Below, piece by piece: positions 33,907 through 41,983 of a stretch of 64,000 nucleotides of DNA (positions are counted from its first letter, which is position 1; each line of letters opens with the position of its first letter). The DNA is from Reyranella sp. CPCC 100927 (GTDB taxonomy: Bacteria; Pseudomonadota; Alphaproteobacteria; Reyranellales; Reyranellaceae). Below the pieces are notes generated by a model. That model had not been told where the DNA came from. It saw nothing but the letters and a program-made list of their open reading frames with translations, and searched no databases. A program made the position numbers and the translations under genes. The DNA lies in assembly GCF_007859315.1 (NCBI RefSeq), contig NZ_VOHA01000007.1, forward strand, positions 248,001-312,000, written 5' to 3'.

Positions 33907-34421
33907 CCTTGCTCTCCTTCCTCGGGTGGGCTGGCCTCGGGTGGGCTGGCGCCTGCCGGCGCGGTGTTGCGCACGAAGCGCTGGCCCTTGGCCAGCAGCA
34001 CGCCGTGGCTGCAGGCGATGCCGAGCTCAAGGCTTTCGGCGATGCGCCGCGCGCGTTCGATGAAGTGGTCGGCGGCGACGGCTGGGCAGATCTCGCGGGC
34101 GGCCATCTCGAACAACGCCAGCCAGCGATCGAAATGTCGTGCGTCGATGGGCAGCGGCAGATGCTTCTGCATCGGCTGTCCGTGGTAGCGGCCGCTCATC
34201 AGCGCGACCGACGACCAGAAGGCGCACATCTTCGCCAGATGTGGTCCCCAGTCGTCGACATGCGCCGCGAAGACGGGGCCGAGCAGGGGATCCCGTCGCA
34301 CCCGATCGTAGAAGCCGTGGACCAGCCGGCCGATCATCGCGTCGTCGATGCCCGTTTCGGCCTGGACCCGAGCGGTGATGGCGGCGCGGTGTTGGACATC
34401 AGGCACAAGGGGCAGCGTCAT
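33903..34421 (-). CDS. Group III truncated haemoglobin
   Basis: A 172-aa globin of the trHbIII (Ctb-like) group. The pattern [26 protein letters not shown] covers helices A-B, then [31 protein letters not shown] with proximal His87 and the conserved Trp69. [15 protein letters not shown] follows. A low-complexity tail (about 150-172) repeats ASPPE and is unusual for the family. Related globins bind or detoxify NO and reactive oxygen. It is the first gene of a unit with oxidase subunit I, behind two NsrR-like operators. A role in protecting respiration from NO is inferred. Confidence 0.88.
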   Translation of the reverse strand: MTLPLVPDVQHRAAITARVQAETGIDDAMIGRLVHGFYDRVRRDPLLGPVFAAHVDDWGPHLAKMCAFWSSVALMSGRYHGQPMQKHLPLPIDARHFDRWLALFEMAAREICPAVAADHFIERARRIAESLELGIACSHGVLLAKGQRFVRNTAPAGASPPEASPPEEGEQG

Positions 34422-34433
34422 CAGCTGGCCTTT

Positions 34434-34456
34434 AATAGGTATTCTATAGTCCTATT
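34434..34456. promoter_or_regulatory. NsrR-like operator 1
   Basis: Inverted repeat AATAGG-N11-CCTATT spanning 23 bp, 13 bases before the globin start. The layout AATAGGTATTC-T-ATAGTCCTATT parallels the known NsrR consensus of two 11-base arms around one central base (AAGATGYATTT-N-AAATRCATCTT). An Rrf2/NsrR-type gene reads in the same direction just upstream. Confidence 0.6.
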
Positions 34457-34464
34457 ATCACATT

Positions 34465-34487
34465 AAGAGGTATATAAAATACCTATT
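34465..34487. promoter_or_regulatory. NsrR-like operator 2
   Basis: A second 23-bp dyad with a perfect core AGGTAT-ATAAA-ATACCT (34468-34484). Read on the minus strand it is AATAGGTATTT-T-ATATACCTCTT, closely matching operator 1. The two centres are 31 bp apart, about three helical turns, so two dimers could sit on one face of the DNA. Confidence 0.65.
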
Positions 34488-34552
34488 TAAGGGGCTGCGC
34501 GATTCCGTCGCTGACGATCCACGGCGTCAGTACGATCGCGTCAAGGCAGGCT

Positions 34553-35005
34553 CTATGTAACGCGCGGTTCGGCCAGCTGGTGCCGCATGCGCTGCAACGC
34601 GCGCGGGTTCTTGATCAGCTCGGCCAGCGAGTAGCGATCGAGCACGGCCAGGAAGGCGCGCAGGGCTTCGTCCAGGGGCCCCCGCAGGCCGCATGCCGAT
34701 GCGATCACGCAGGTATTGTGCTCGGCATCGAAGCATTCAACCAGCGCGAAGCCATCCTCCGTCGCGCGCACGACGGCGCCCAGGTTGATCGCCTCGGCCA
34801 GCCGGGCCAGGCGCAGGCCGCCACCGCGACCGCGCTGGCTCTCGACAAAGCCGGCCTGCACCAGCGTCTGCGTCACCTTCGTGAGATGATTGCGGGAGAT
34901 GCCATAGCGGCGGGCAACCTCTTCGACCGTGTGCAGGTCGTCCGGCTCCATCGCCAGCAGCATCAGAAGCCGCAGGGCGTAGTCGGTGTGCAGGGTCAGG
35001 CGCAT
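34553..35005 (-). CDS. nsrR: Rrf2-family regulator, NsrR-like (NO-sensing)
   Basis: A 150-aa Rrf2 regulator. The winged HTH is MRLTLHTDYALRLLMLLAM ... VARRYGISRNHLTKVTQTLVQAGFVESQRGRGGGLRLA. The C-terminal part holds three cysteines, Cys91, Cys99 and Cys105, in VECFDAEHNTCVIASACGLRG (CX7CX5C). This is the cluster-binding arrangement of NsrR-type proteins, which lose DNA binding when their iron-sulfur cluster reacts with NO. It lies 131 bases upstream of the globin-oxidase unit, and the gap holds two matching operators. IscR-type and RirA-type cysteine spacings fit less well. Confidence 0.82.
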   Translation of the reverse strand: MRLTLHTDYALRLLMLLAMEPDDLHTVEEVARRYGISRNHLTKVTQTLVQAGFVESQRGRGGGLRLARLAEAINLGAVVRATEDGFALVECFDAEHNTCVIASACGLRGPLDEALRAFLAVLDRYSLAELIKNPRALQRMRHQLAEPRVT

Positions 35006-35100
35006 TCAGTCCGTGAAGCGGTATTGTCCATGCCCATTATCGACTGATAGCACACCGATGCCGCATCGCGGAAGGCACAGCGGCCCGGTCGACGCGGGGG

Positions 35101-36153
35101 CTACGGCTGCAGCACGACTCGGCCGACGACCTTGCCGGCGCGCAGCTCCTCCAGCACGTCGTTGGCCGCGTCCAGCGGCCGCGTGGCGTAGGGCATGGCG
35201 CCGATCTTGCCGTTGCGCACCAGCGCCATCAGGGCGTGGAACTCCTCGAGCGAGCCGACATAGGATCCCTCGATCGCGGCCATCTTGAAGGGCATCGCAA
35301 TCGGCGAGAAGGGCGCATCACCGCCGAACAGGCCGACGATCACGATCTTGCCGCCGCGGCGCAGTGCGTCGAAGCCGAAACGGAACGAGGCGGCGGCGCC
35401 GACGAAATCGATGGCGGCGCAGACCCCGCCGCCGGTTTCCTGCTGCAGCGTGGCGAGCGCCCCCTCGGCCTTGGGGTTCACGACGCGATGGGCGCCGTGC
35501 TCCGTGGCTGTCTGCAATTTCTTGTCATCGATGTCGGCCACGATGATCTCGCCGTCGAAGATCGCCTTGGCCACTTCCAGGCCGGCCAGTCCGACGCCGC
35601 CGGCACCCACCAGCAGCAGCCGCTTGCGGTTCTTCACGCCGTCGGTCTTGCGGATGGCGCTGTAGGCGGTGAGGCCGGAGCAGGCGTAGGTGCATGCGAG
35701 TTCGATCGGCGAATTGCCGTGATCGACGAGGTATTTCGGGTGCGGCACCACGACATGCGTGGCATAGCCGCCGTCGCGCCGGGTGCCGAGCGTGCGCGGC
35801 GTCGCGCACAGCAACTCGTCGCCGCCCTGGCATGCAGCGCACTGGCCGCAACCAATCCAGGGGAAGACCACGAAGCGCTGACCCACACGCACGTCCTTGG
35901 CATCCGGCCCGACGGCAGTCACTTCACCGGCGATCTCGTGGCCCAGCGTGTGCGGCAGTTTCATACCGCGGTTGGTCACCTCCAGTTTCTGGCCGCCACC
36001 GAGATCGAAGAAGCCTTCCCATAGATGCAGGTCGGAGTGACAGACTCCGCTGGAGAGGATGCGCACGATGACCTCGCTGCCCTGCGGCGCCGGATCCGCA
36101 TAGGTGTTCAGCTGCAGTGGCCGGCCGAACTCGACGATTTGCATGGCGCGCAT
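35101..36153 (-). CDS. Zinc-dependent alcohol dehydrogenase family protein
   Basis: Medium-chain (MDR) dehydrogenase of 350 aa. The catalytic-zinc region contains GVCHSDLHLWEG and LGHEIAGEVTAVG. A structural-zinc lobe carries four cysteines in GCGQCAACQGGDELLC, and the Rossmann motif is LLVGAGGVGLAGLEVAK followed by ADIDDKK, consistent with NAD. GAGAGGA stands 6 bases before ATG 36153. It is divergent from the MaoC-like hydratase. Substrate is probably a primary alcohol, but this cannot be read from motifs. Confidence 0.92.
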   Translation of the reverse strand: MRAMQIVEFGRPLQLNTYADPAPQGSEVIVRILSSGVCHSDLHLWEGFFDLGGGQKLEVTNRGMKLPHTLGHEIAGEVTAVGPDAKDVRVGQRFVVFPWIGCGQCAACQGGDELLCATPRTLGTRRDGGYATHVVVPHPKYLVDHGNSPIELACTYACSGLTAYSAIRKTDGVKNRKRLLLVGAGGVGLAGLEVAKAIFDGEIIVADIDDKKLQTATEHGAHRVVNPKAEGALATLQQETGGGVCAAIDFVGAAASFRFGFDALRRGGKIVIVGLFGGDAPFSPIAMPFKMAAIEGSYVGSLEEFHALMALVRNGKIGAMPYATRPLDAANDVLEELRAGKVVGRVVLQP

Positions 36154-36211
36154 GGTGTTTCCTCTCGTAGCATCGACATAGTGAAGCGAGACATCCTAGT
36201 CGGAGGTGGGC

Positions 36212-36715
36212 GTGCCCGAAAAGGTCGGCGATACGGCGACAAAGTTCGATCCGCGAAATCACAGCTTCGGTCCCTCGCATTATTTCGAGGACCTGACGGT
36301 TGGGCAGCGCTTCTATGTCAACTCACGCACGCAGACCGAGGCGCTGTTTGCCGCCTTCCAGCTCGCCAGCGGCGACAATCATCCGATTCACTACGACCGC
36401 GTCTATTGCCAGGCGCGCGGTCATCGCGACATGCTGGCGCACGGCCTGCAGGTGGCGATCCAGGCCGCCGCCGGCGCCGGCATCTTTCCGCATGTGGTGG
36501 GCGACTCGCTGATCGGGTTCATCGAGCAGTCGTCGCGATTCCTGAAACCCGTCTATGTCGGCGACACGCTCTTCCCGATGCTGGAGATCAGTGCGCTGCG
36601 GCCGGGACGCACGACCGGTGTCGTCGTCGTCAAGATCACGATTCATAACCAGGATGGCGTGCTGGTGATGGATGGCGAGCACCAGTATCTCGTCAAGAAG
36701 CGACCGGCGGGATGA
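36212..36715 (+). CDS. MaoC-like (hotdog) dehydratase
   Basis: A 167-aa hotdog-fold protein of the MaoC/(R)-specific enoyl-CoA hydratase group. The hydratase motif is FAAFQLASGDNHPIHYDRVYCQ, with Asp and His as catalytic pair, then GHRDMLAHGLQVAIQAAAGAG and SRFLKPVYVGDTL. GTG 36212 is chosen because GGAGG ends 5 bases before it; GTG 36206 would overlap that site. It precedes an SDR and an antibiotic-biosynthesis-monooxygenase-like gene, together a small acyl or aromatic degradation set. Confidence 0.87.
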   Translation: MPEKVGDTATKFDPRNHSFGPSHYFEDLTVGQRFYVNSRTQTEALFAAFQLASGDNHPIHYDRVYCQARGHRDMLAHGLQVAIQAAAGAGIFPHVVGDSLIGFIEQSSRFLKPVYVGDTLFPMLEISALRPGRTTGVVVVKITIHNQDGVLVMDGEHQYLVKKRPAG

Positions 36716-36739
36716 CGGCCGGCAGGGAGACGCAACACC

Positions 36740-37516
36740 ATGGGATTGCTGGACGGCAAGATTGCCTGGATCACCGGCGCGGGCACCGGCATCGGCCGGG
36801 CCGGCGCCGTCGCGTTGGCCCGCGAGGGCGCGCATGTCGTGCTGTCGGGCCGCACGCGACAGACGCTGGATGAGACCGCAGATCAGGTCCAGGCGGCTGG
36901 CGGCCGCTGCGGAATCGAACTGCTGGATGTCGCCGACAAGGCGGCCGTGAAGCGCGTCGCCGACGGCGTGCTCGCGGCGCACGGCAAGATCGACATCCTG
37001 GTGAACAGCGCCGGCATCAATCTGCGCCAGCGGACCTGGGGCCAGGTGGCGGCCGAGGGCTGGGACGACATCGTGCGCGTCAACCTCGACGGCACGTTCT
37101 ACTGCTGCCACGCCGTCCTGCCGTCGATGCGGGCGCGCCGCGACGGCCTGGTGATCAACGTCTCGAGCTGGTTCGGCAAGTACATCATGGGCCTGGCCGG
37201 GCCGGGCTACACCGCCTCGAAGTTCGGTGTCGCCGCACTGACCGAAACCATCAACGTCGAGGACGGGCCCAACGGCATTCGCGCCTGCGTGCTCTGTCCC
37301 GGCGAGGCCGCGACGCCGATCATGGAGCGCCGCCCGGTGAAGCCGCCGGCCGACCAGCTCGAACGCATGCTGCAGGAGGAGGACCTCGGCCGCACGATTC
37401 TCTTCGTGGCCAGCCTGCCGGCGCGCGTCTGCATCAACGAAATCATCATCAGCCCGACGCATAACCGCTTCTATGTCGGTGGCCTTGAAGCGGCCGCGCC
37501 GTCGACGAACTCGTGA
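36740..37516 (+). CDS. SDR-family oxidoreductase
   Basis: Classical short-chain dehydrogenase, 258 aa. Cofactor motif TGAGTGIGRAGAVALAREGA with SGRTRQ after beta-2, which suggests NADP. NSAGINLR replaces NNAG and the active site is VSSWFGKYIMGLAGPGYTASKFG (Ser, Tyr, Lys). The C-terminus FVASLPARVCINEIIISPTHN is family-typical. It lies 24 bases after the MaoC-like gene with GGAG upstream and is probably co-transcribed with it. Confidence 0.9.
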   Translation: MGLLDGKIAWITGAGTGIGRAGAVALAREGAHVVLSGRTRQTLDETADQVQAAGGRCGIELLDVADKAAVKRVADGVLAAHGKIDILVNSAGINLRQRTWGQVAAEGWDDIVRVNLDGTFYCCHAVLPSMRARRDGLVINVSSWFGKYIMGLAGPGYTASKFGVAALTETINVEDGPNGIRACVLCPGEAATPIMERRPVKPPADQLERMLQEEDLGRTILFVASLPARVCINEIIISPTHNRFYVGGLEAAAPSTNS

Positions 37517-37542
37517 ACCCGCAACCCCTGAAGGAGAGAACC

Positions 37543-37827
37543 ATGCTGGGCATCATCGCGACCTTGACCATCAAGCCGGGCACCAACAAGGATTTCGAGG
37601 ACACCATGGGCAAGCTGGCCGCCGCGGTGCGCGCCAACGAGCCCGGCAACAAGCTCTACGCGCTGCACAAGACCGACGACGCTAACGTATATGTCATGTT
37701 GGAACGCTATGACGACCAGGCGGCGCTCGAGGCGCACCGGGCGGCCCCGCACTTCAAGGAACTGGGACGCAAGCTGGGCGACTACCTGGCGGGTCGCCCC
37801 GATGTGAAGGTGATGCAAGAGGTCTAG
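37543..37827 (+). CDS. Antibiotic biosynthesis monooxygenase (ABM) domain protein
   Basis: A 94-aa ferredoxin-like-fold protein: MLGIIATLTIKPGTNKDFEDTMGKLAAAVRANEPGN, KLYALHKTDDANVYVMLERYDDQAALEAHRAAPHFKEL. This is the ABM/YgiN-type quinone or polyketide monooxygenase-like pattern with a conserved late His in AAPHF. AAGGAGAG lies just before ATG 37543. A GTG at 37513, overlapping the SDR stop, is a less likely start. Function is unassigned; often oxidative or detoxifying. Confidence 0.85.
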   Translation: MLGIIATLTIKPGTNKDFEDTMGKLAAAVRANEPGNKLYALHKTDDANVYVMLERYDDQAALEAHRAAPHFKELGRKLGDYLAGRPDVKVMQEV

Positions 37828-37855
37828 CTCAGCGCACGCCGAGGAGACGGATCCG

Positions 37856-38923
37856 ATGGATGCCCTGGTTCATCGACCCATGGAGCCAGGCGCACCGCCG
37901 GGCACGCTGTCCGGCCGCGTGCCGGTCGGCGAGGAAGCGCTGCACTTCACCCTGGTCGAGTACTCGGCCGACCAGGTCCAGGTCGAGGAGGAGGTGACCG
38001 TCGAGCGCTGCTCTTTCCACCTGGCAACCCCGGAGAAGACCTGGATCGACGTCGCCGGACGGGCCAGCGCCCAGATGTTGAACTCGCTGGGCGATGCCTT
38101 CCACCTGCACCCGCTGGCGTTGGAGGACGTCTTTCATTCGCACCAGCGGCCCAAGCTCGACATCTACGACCAGCAGGGCTTCATCGTGCTCAACGATCCG
38201 CTGTATGTCGACGGCGCGATCAAGCAACGCCAGGTATCGATCTTCTTCGGTGAAAACTACGTCATCAGCTTCCATGACGAGGACGACGACATCTTCCGGC
38301 CGGTACGCGATCGCGTGCTGCGTACCGGGTCGCGGCTGCGGCGCAAGGGCATCGACTATCTGGTCTATGCCCTGGTCGATCTTGTGGTCGACCGCAAGTT
38401 CCCCGTCATCGAGAAGGTCAGCGCCCGGCTCGAGTCGCTGGAGGACGAGGCGCTGAACCGGCCAACCGGCCAGACGATGAAGCGCATCCACGAAGCGCGC
38501 CGGGCGCTGATGGCGTTCCACCGCATCCAGTGGGCCGAGCGCGAGACCGTGCTGGCGCTGATGCGGCCGGAGGTGCCGATCATCGCCAAGGAGACGCGCA
38601 CCTTCCTGCGTGACTGCTTCGATCACACCGTCGCGGTGATGGACCTGATCGAGAGCTATCGCGAGATGGCCAACGGCCTGATGGAAGTCTACCTGATGGA
38701 TTCGTCCAATCGCATGAACGAGGTGATGAAGACGCTGGCGATCATCACCGCCTTCTTCATGCCGTTGAGTTTCCTGGCCGGCATCTACGGCATGAACTTC
38801 GACCGCGACAGGGGCAACATGCCGGAGCTCGGCTGGCAGTACGGCTACCTGTTCTTCTGGGCGATCGTCGTCGTCGTCGTGGCCAGCCTGTTCATCTGGA
38901 TGAAGCGCAAACGATGGTTTTGA
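37856..38923 (+). CDS. corA: CorA-family magnesium/divalent cation transporter
   Basis: A 355-aa cation channel of the CorA/ZntB superfamily. A long soluble N-terminal part (about 1-290) forms the cytoplasmic funnel, with FHLHPLALEDVFHSHQRPKLD and IYDQQGFIVLND typical of the family. Two C-terminal helices follow, the first ending in the diagnostic AGIYGMNF, followed by the periplasmic MPELGW loop. KRKRWF is the basic C-terminus. CorA proteins carry Mg2+, sometimes Co2+ or Ni2+. No regulator is next to it; the following GST gene begins 24 bases downstream. Confidence 0.9.
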   Translation: MDALVHRPMEPGAPPGTLSGRVPVGEEALHFTLVEYSADQVQVEEEVTVERCSFHLATPEKTWIDVAGRASAQMLNSLGDAFHLHPLALEDVFHSHQRPKLDIYDQQGFIVLNDPLYVDGAIKQRQVSIFFGENYVISFHDEDDDIFRPVRDRVLRTGSRLRRKGIDYLVYALVDLVVDRKFPVIEKVSARLESLEDEALNRPTGQTMKRIHEARRALMAFHRIQWAERETVLALMRPEVPIIAKETRTFLRDCFDHTVAVMDLIESYREMANGLMEVYLMDSSNRMNEVMKTLAIITAFFMPLSFLAGIYGMNFDRDRGNMPELGWQYGYLFFWAIVVVVVASLFIWMKRKRWF

Positions 38924-38947
38924 GGAAAGAAGGGGAGGTAACCTGAG

Positions 38948-39952
38948 ATGAATGCGCCGGCCTATCGCCTATTCGGTTCCGAGCTGTCACCCTATTCGGT
39001 GAAGGTGCGATCCTATCTGCGCTTCAAGGGCATTGCGCACGAGTGGATTCCGCGCGGGCCGGCCACGGCCGCCGAGTTCCAGAAGTATGCCAAGTTGCCG
39101 CTGATCCCGCTGCTGGTCACGGCGGACGGACAGGGGTTGCAGGACTCGACGCCGATCATCGAGCGCCTGGAGGCGGCCCACCCCGAGCCGTCGCTTCATC
39201 CTGATGACCCGGCGCTGCGCTTCCTGTCTGCCTTGATCGAGGAGTATGCGGACGAGTGGGGCAACAAGCCGATGTTCCACTATCGCTGGTTCTACGACGC
39301 GGACTGCAAATCGGCGGCCGGCCGCATCGCAACGCAGCTGGCGGGCGAGGGGGCGACGCCGGAGCAGATCGCCAAGGCGGCCGAAGGTGTGGCGCAGCGC
39401 ATGGTACCGCGGCTGTCATTCGTCGGTTCGCACGCCGGCACGCGCGAGACCATCGAAGGATCGCTGCGCCGGGTGCTCGATACGCTCGAGGTTCATCTCG
39501 GCATCCGCAAGTACCTGTTCGGCGATCGCCCGTCGCTGGCCGATTTCGGCTTGTGGGGGCAGCTCTACGAATGCTGGACCGATCCCACGCCCGGCAAGCT
39601 GATCACCGACCTCTATCCCACGACGTGGCGCTGGATCGAGCGCATGCTGGACCCGAAGGTCGAGGGCGGCTGGGACCCGTGGAAATCAAGCCACTGGGGG
39701 ATCGAGCGGCTGCTGGAGGCCGAGGTCGGTGGCCTGTTCCTGCCGTGGTCGGCGGCCAACGAGGCGGCGCTGGCCAAGGGCGATGCCGAGTTCACGGTCA
39801 CGCTCGAGGGCAAGCCGTTCACGCAACAGGCGCAGAAGTACCACGCCCGGTCGCTGGCCGAGATCCGCCGTAAATACGCCGCGGCTAAGGACGTGCCCGG
39901 GCTCGACGAGATCCTGACCGAAACCGGCTGCAAACGCTGGCTGGAAGGGTAG
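38948..39952 (+). CDS. Glutathione S-transferase-like protein (long form)
   Basis: A 334-aa GST-superfamily protein, longer than the usual 200-230 aa. The N-terminal thioredoxin-like domain reads YRLFGSELSPYSVKVRSYLRFKGIAHEWI, then LIPLLVTADGQGLQDSTPIIERLEAAHPEP. The C-terminal all-helical domain includes RYWFYDA-like HYRWFYDADCKSAAGRIATQL and KYLFGDRPSLADFGLWGQLYECW. An additional tail (about 225-334) is not part of the standard GST fold. GGAGG lies 9-13 bases before ATG 38948. Enzymatic role is unknown. Confidence 0.85.
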   Translation: MNAPAYRLFGSELSPYSVKVRSYLRFKGIAHEWIPRGPATAAEFQKYAKLPLIPLLVTADGQGLQDSTPIIERLEAAHPEPSLHPDDPALRFLSALIEEYADEWGNKPMFHYRWFYDADCKSAAGRIATQLAGEGATPEQIAKAAEGVAQRMVPRLSFVGSHAGTRETIEGSLRRVLDTLEVHLGIRKYLFGDRPSLADFGLWGQLYECWTDPTPGKLITDLYPTTWRWIERMLDPKVEGGWDPWKSSHWGIERLLEAEVGGLFLPWSAANEAALAKGDAEFTVTLEGKPFTQQAQKYHARSLAEIRRKYAAAKDVPGLDEILTETGCKRWLEG

Positions 39953-39975
39953 AGCGCCTGTCATTCCGGTGCTGC

Positions 39976-40041
39976 TGTCATCCCGCGCGTAGCGAGGGAT
40001 CTAGGAAGGCGCCTGGATTCCCCGCTGCGGCCAGGATGACG
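39976..40041. repeat. Palindromic intergenic repeat, family A (partly decayed)
   Basis: Left side TGTCATCCCGCGCG and GCGAGGGATCTAGG match the complete family A copy at 874. The right side (GGATTCCCCGC and CAGGATGACGG) has diverged so the hairpin is imperfect. It lies between the convergent GST-like and cyanase genes. Confidence 0.75.
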
Positions 40042-40066
40042 GAGGCCCTCCGGTGCTGATGCAGAC

Positions 40067-40513
40067 CTAGTACGTCTTGTACGGCAGGAACTTGCCGCTC
40101 ATGGTGATCTTCACCCGATCGCCCTTGGGATCGGGCAGGCGTTCCATCACCATGTCGAAGTCGATGGCGCTCATGATCCCGTCGCCGAACTCTTCCTGGA
40201 TCAGCTCCTTCCACGTCGTGCCGTAGACCTGAACCAGTTCGTAGAAGCGATAGACCAGCGGATCGGTCGGCGGCACCGACAGCAGCGAGCCGCGATAGGG
40301 AATCTCCTGCAGCAGCAGCGTCTCTTCCTGGCCCAGGCCGAACAGCGTGGCGGCCTTGTCGGCCTGCGCCGGGGTCATCTTCATCTGGCCCAGGCAGGCG
40401 GCGCAGACCAGAATCGGTGACATGCCGCCGACGGCGGCGCCGATCTCCTTCCAGCTCAGGCCTTTCATCCGCTTGGCCGATAGAATCTTGTCGGTGACAT
40501 CGCTGCGCTTCAT
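40067..40513 (-). CDS. cynS: Cyanate hydratase (cyanase)
   Basis: Cyanase of 148 aa, converting cyanate plus bicarbonate to carbamate/ammonia and CO2. The N-terminal HTH-like domain (MKRSDVTDKILSAKRMKGLSWKEIGAAVGG) precedes the catalytic domain. There Arg89, Glu92 and Ser115, in VYRFYELVQVYGTTWKELIQEEFGDGIMSAIDF, match the known active-site triad. AGGAAAG stands 6-7 bases before ATG 40513. No cynT carbonic anhydrase, CynR or nitrate/cyanate ABC genes are adjacent, so it is a lone gene. Confidence 0.95.
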   Translation of the reverse strand: MKRSDVTDKILSAKRMKGLSWKEIGAAVGGMSPILVCAACLGQMKMTPAQADKAATLFGLGQEETLLLQEIPYRGSLLSVPPTDPLVYRFYELVQVYGTTWKELIQEEFGDGIMSAIDFDMVMERLPDPKGDRVKITMSGKFLPYKTY

Positions 40514-40671
40514 CGGACTCTTTCCTGGCTGCCGTTCTGCTGCGTGGTCGAACGTCAGCAAGCGTCATGCCAGATCGGAAAAGCAGCGAATCGCCATCCG
40601 CGCTGGCAGGTCGTGCCCGGCGGCTGCGTTCAGGACGATCAGGTTGACCGGTTTTCGCCCATGGCCGATCT

Positions 40672-41910
40672 CTACTCCGGTATCAGCGCAGCGATCTCGG
40701 CCAGGGTGGGCGACCGGCGTGCCGGGTGCTGGATCATGTCGGCCGTCGCCAGCGCGGCGTCGAAGGCACGGGCCTCGGCCTGTTTCAGTGCGATGTCGGC
40801 CGACAGGTTGTCGAACGTGATTTCGTCGGCGAGGAAAGAGACCTGCCGCGCCTCGTCGAAGCGTCCGGCCGCAATCAGGCGGCGGGCCAGCACCGCGCGC
40901 GCTTCACCGATCGTCCACGTGCCCCCTAGAAGCGCATCGATCAGCTTCTCGGCCACCTGTTTGTCGCCGCGCAGCCAGTATACGGCCGCCAGTGCGCCGA
41001 CCTCCGCCGCCAACGCCCGCGACGGTGATGGCGTGAGGTGCGTTTCCAGGGTCGTGCGCGCGCCGTCAAGGACGCCCAGCGCAATCTCGGCGCGCGCGAT
41101 GGCGGCCCAGACCTCGTCCTCGTGGCCACGGCCGTCGAAGCCTGTAGCGTAGCCGCGCGCCTCGCCGAGGCGTCGCGGGTCCTGGGTCAGGGCGGCAATG
41201 TCGGCCAGCGCCTGGGCGCGGTGGTAGCTCACGGCGCTGCGGCGCACGGCATCAAGCGCCGGTTCGAGCGCGCCGAGCTCGGCGTGCGCGACGGCGAGCA
41301 GGGGCCACAGCGCGCTTTGCTCGTAGCCGTCATCGAGCCCGCGGATGGCGGTCGCGGCACGGTCCAGGTAGCGGGAATCTCGCGTCGTCCGCGCGATCCG
41401 CACCAGGGTGCGGACCTGCATGTCGATCGACGCCAGTCCTTCCACCGCCGCGACGGCCGCCGGCATCTGGCCGGCGCGCGCCCGGGCGATGGCGATGGCC
41501 TCGGCGGCGAAGCCACCGCCATCGCCGTCGTCGAGCGTCCTGGCCGCGTCGTCGGCGAAGCCGGCCCGCGCCTGGGCCGCGGCGACCCAGCGCAGGGCGG
41601 AGCGCCGCGAGTCGGCGATCAGGTTCGCCTCGGCAGATCGCTTGGCTTCGTCGAACAGAGCCCGATCGCGTTTCGCGGCGGCGATCTCGCTGAGTCGCAG
41701 GTAGAGCAGCTGGTCCCATTCGGCGAACTGCGGATCGCGGCCTGGCGGCGCATCGTCGCGCAAGCGGGCGATGGCCTCGGCGAAGACGCAGGCCCGTGTC
41801 GGATTGCGGCGGCACGCCTGCCACTCTTCACTGGGCGGCGCCGCCGCGCCCGGCACCGCGAGCGCCACCGCCATCAGCCAGGCCGACCACCATATCCAAC
41901 GCCGGGTCAT
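40672..41910 (-). CDS. Secreted helical-repeat protein, paralogue 1
   Basis: A 412-aa exported protein. A signal peptide (WIWWSAWLMAVALAVPGAAA) is followed by the paired-cysteine motif EEWQACRRNPTRACVFAEAIARLRDDAP. The rest is alanine-rich helices with TPR-like spacing (ALRWVAAAQARAGFADDAARTL, LARRLIAAGRFDEARQVSFL). It is homologous along its length to the next gene upstream (41984-43231), sharing the motif WQACR-x2-PTR-x-C. AAGAGGA stands 6 bases before ATG 41910. I do not recognise a named family. A tandem duplication is evident. Confidence 0.75.
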   Translation of the reverse strand: MTRRWIWWSAWLMAVALAVPGAAAPPSEEWQACRRNPTRACVFAEAIARLRDDAPPGRDPQFAEWDQLLYLRLSEIAAAKRDRALFDEAKRSAEANLIADSRRSALRWVAAAQARAGFADDAARTLDDGDGGGFAAEAIAIARARAGQMPAAVAAVEGLASIDMQVRTLVRIARTTRDSRYLDRAATAIRGLDDGYEQSALWPLLAVAHAELGALEPALDAVRRSAVSYHRAQALADIAALTQDPRRLGEARGYATGFDGRGHEDEVWAAIARAEIALGVLDGARTTLETHLTPSPSRALAAEVGALAAVYWLRGDKQVAEKLIDALLGGTWTIGEARAVLARRLIAAGRFDEARQVSFLADEITFDNLSADIALKQAEARAFDAALATADMIQHPARRSPTLAEIAALIPE

Positions 41911-41983
41911 CACATCCTCTTGCTGCCGCATGCGCAGTTTACCGCCTGGGCGCACGGGCGTCCCACGCTTCGTGGTGAGCGCC

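Noticed and set aside
32503-34188. A 561-codon plus-strand frame
   Set aside because: It is antisense to cytochrome oxidase subunit I and the globin; His/Gln/Arg-rich low-complexity sequence with no domain.
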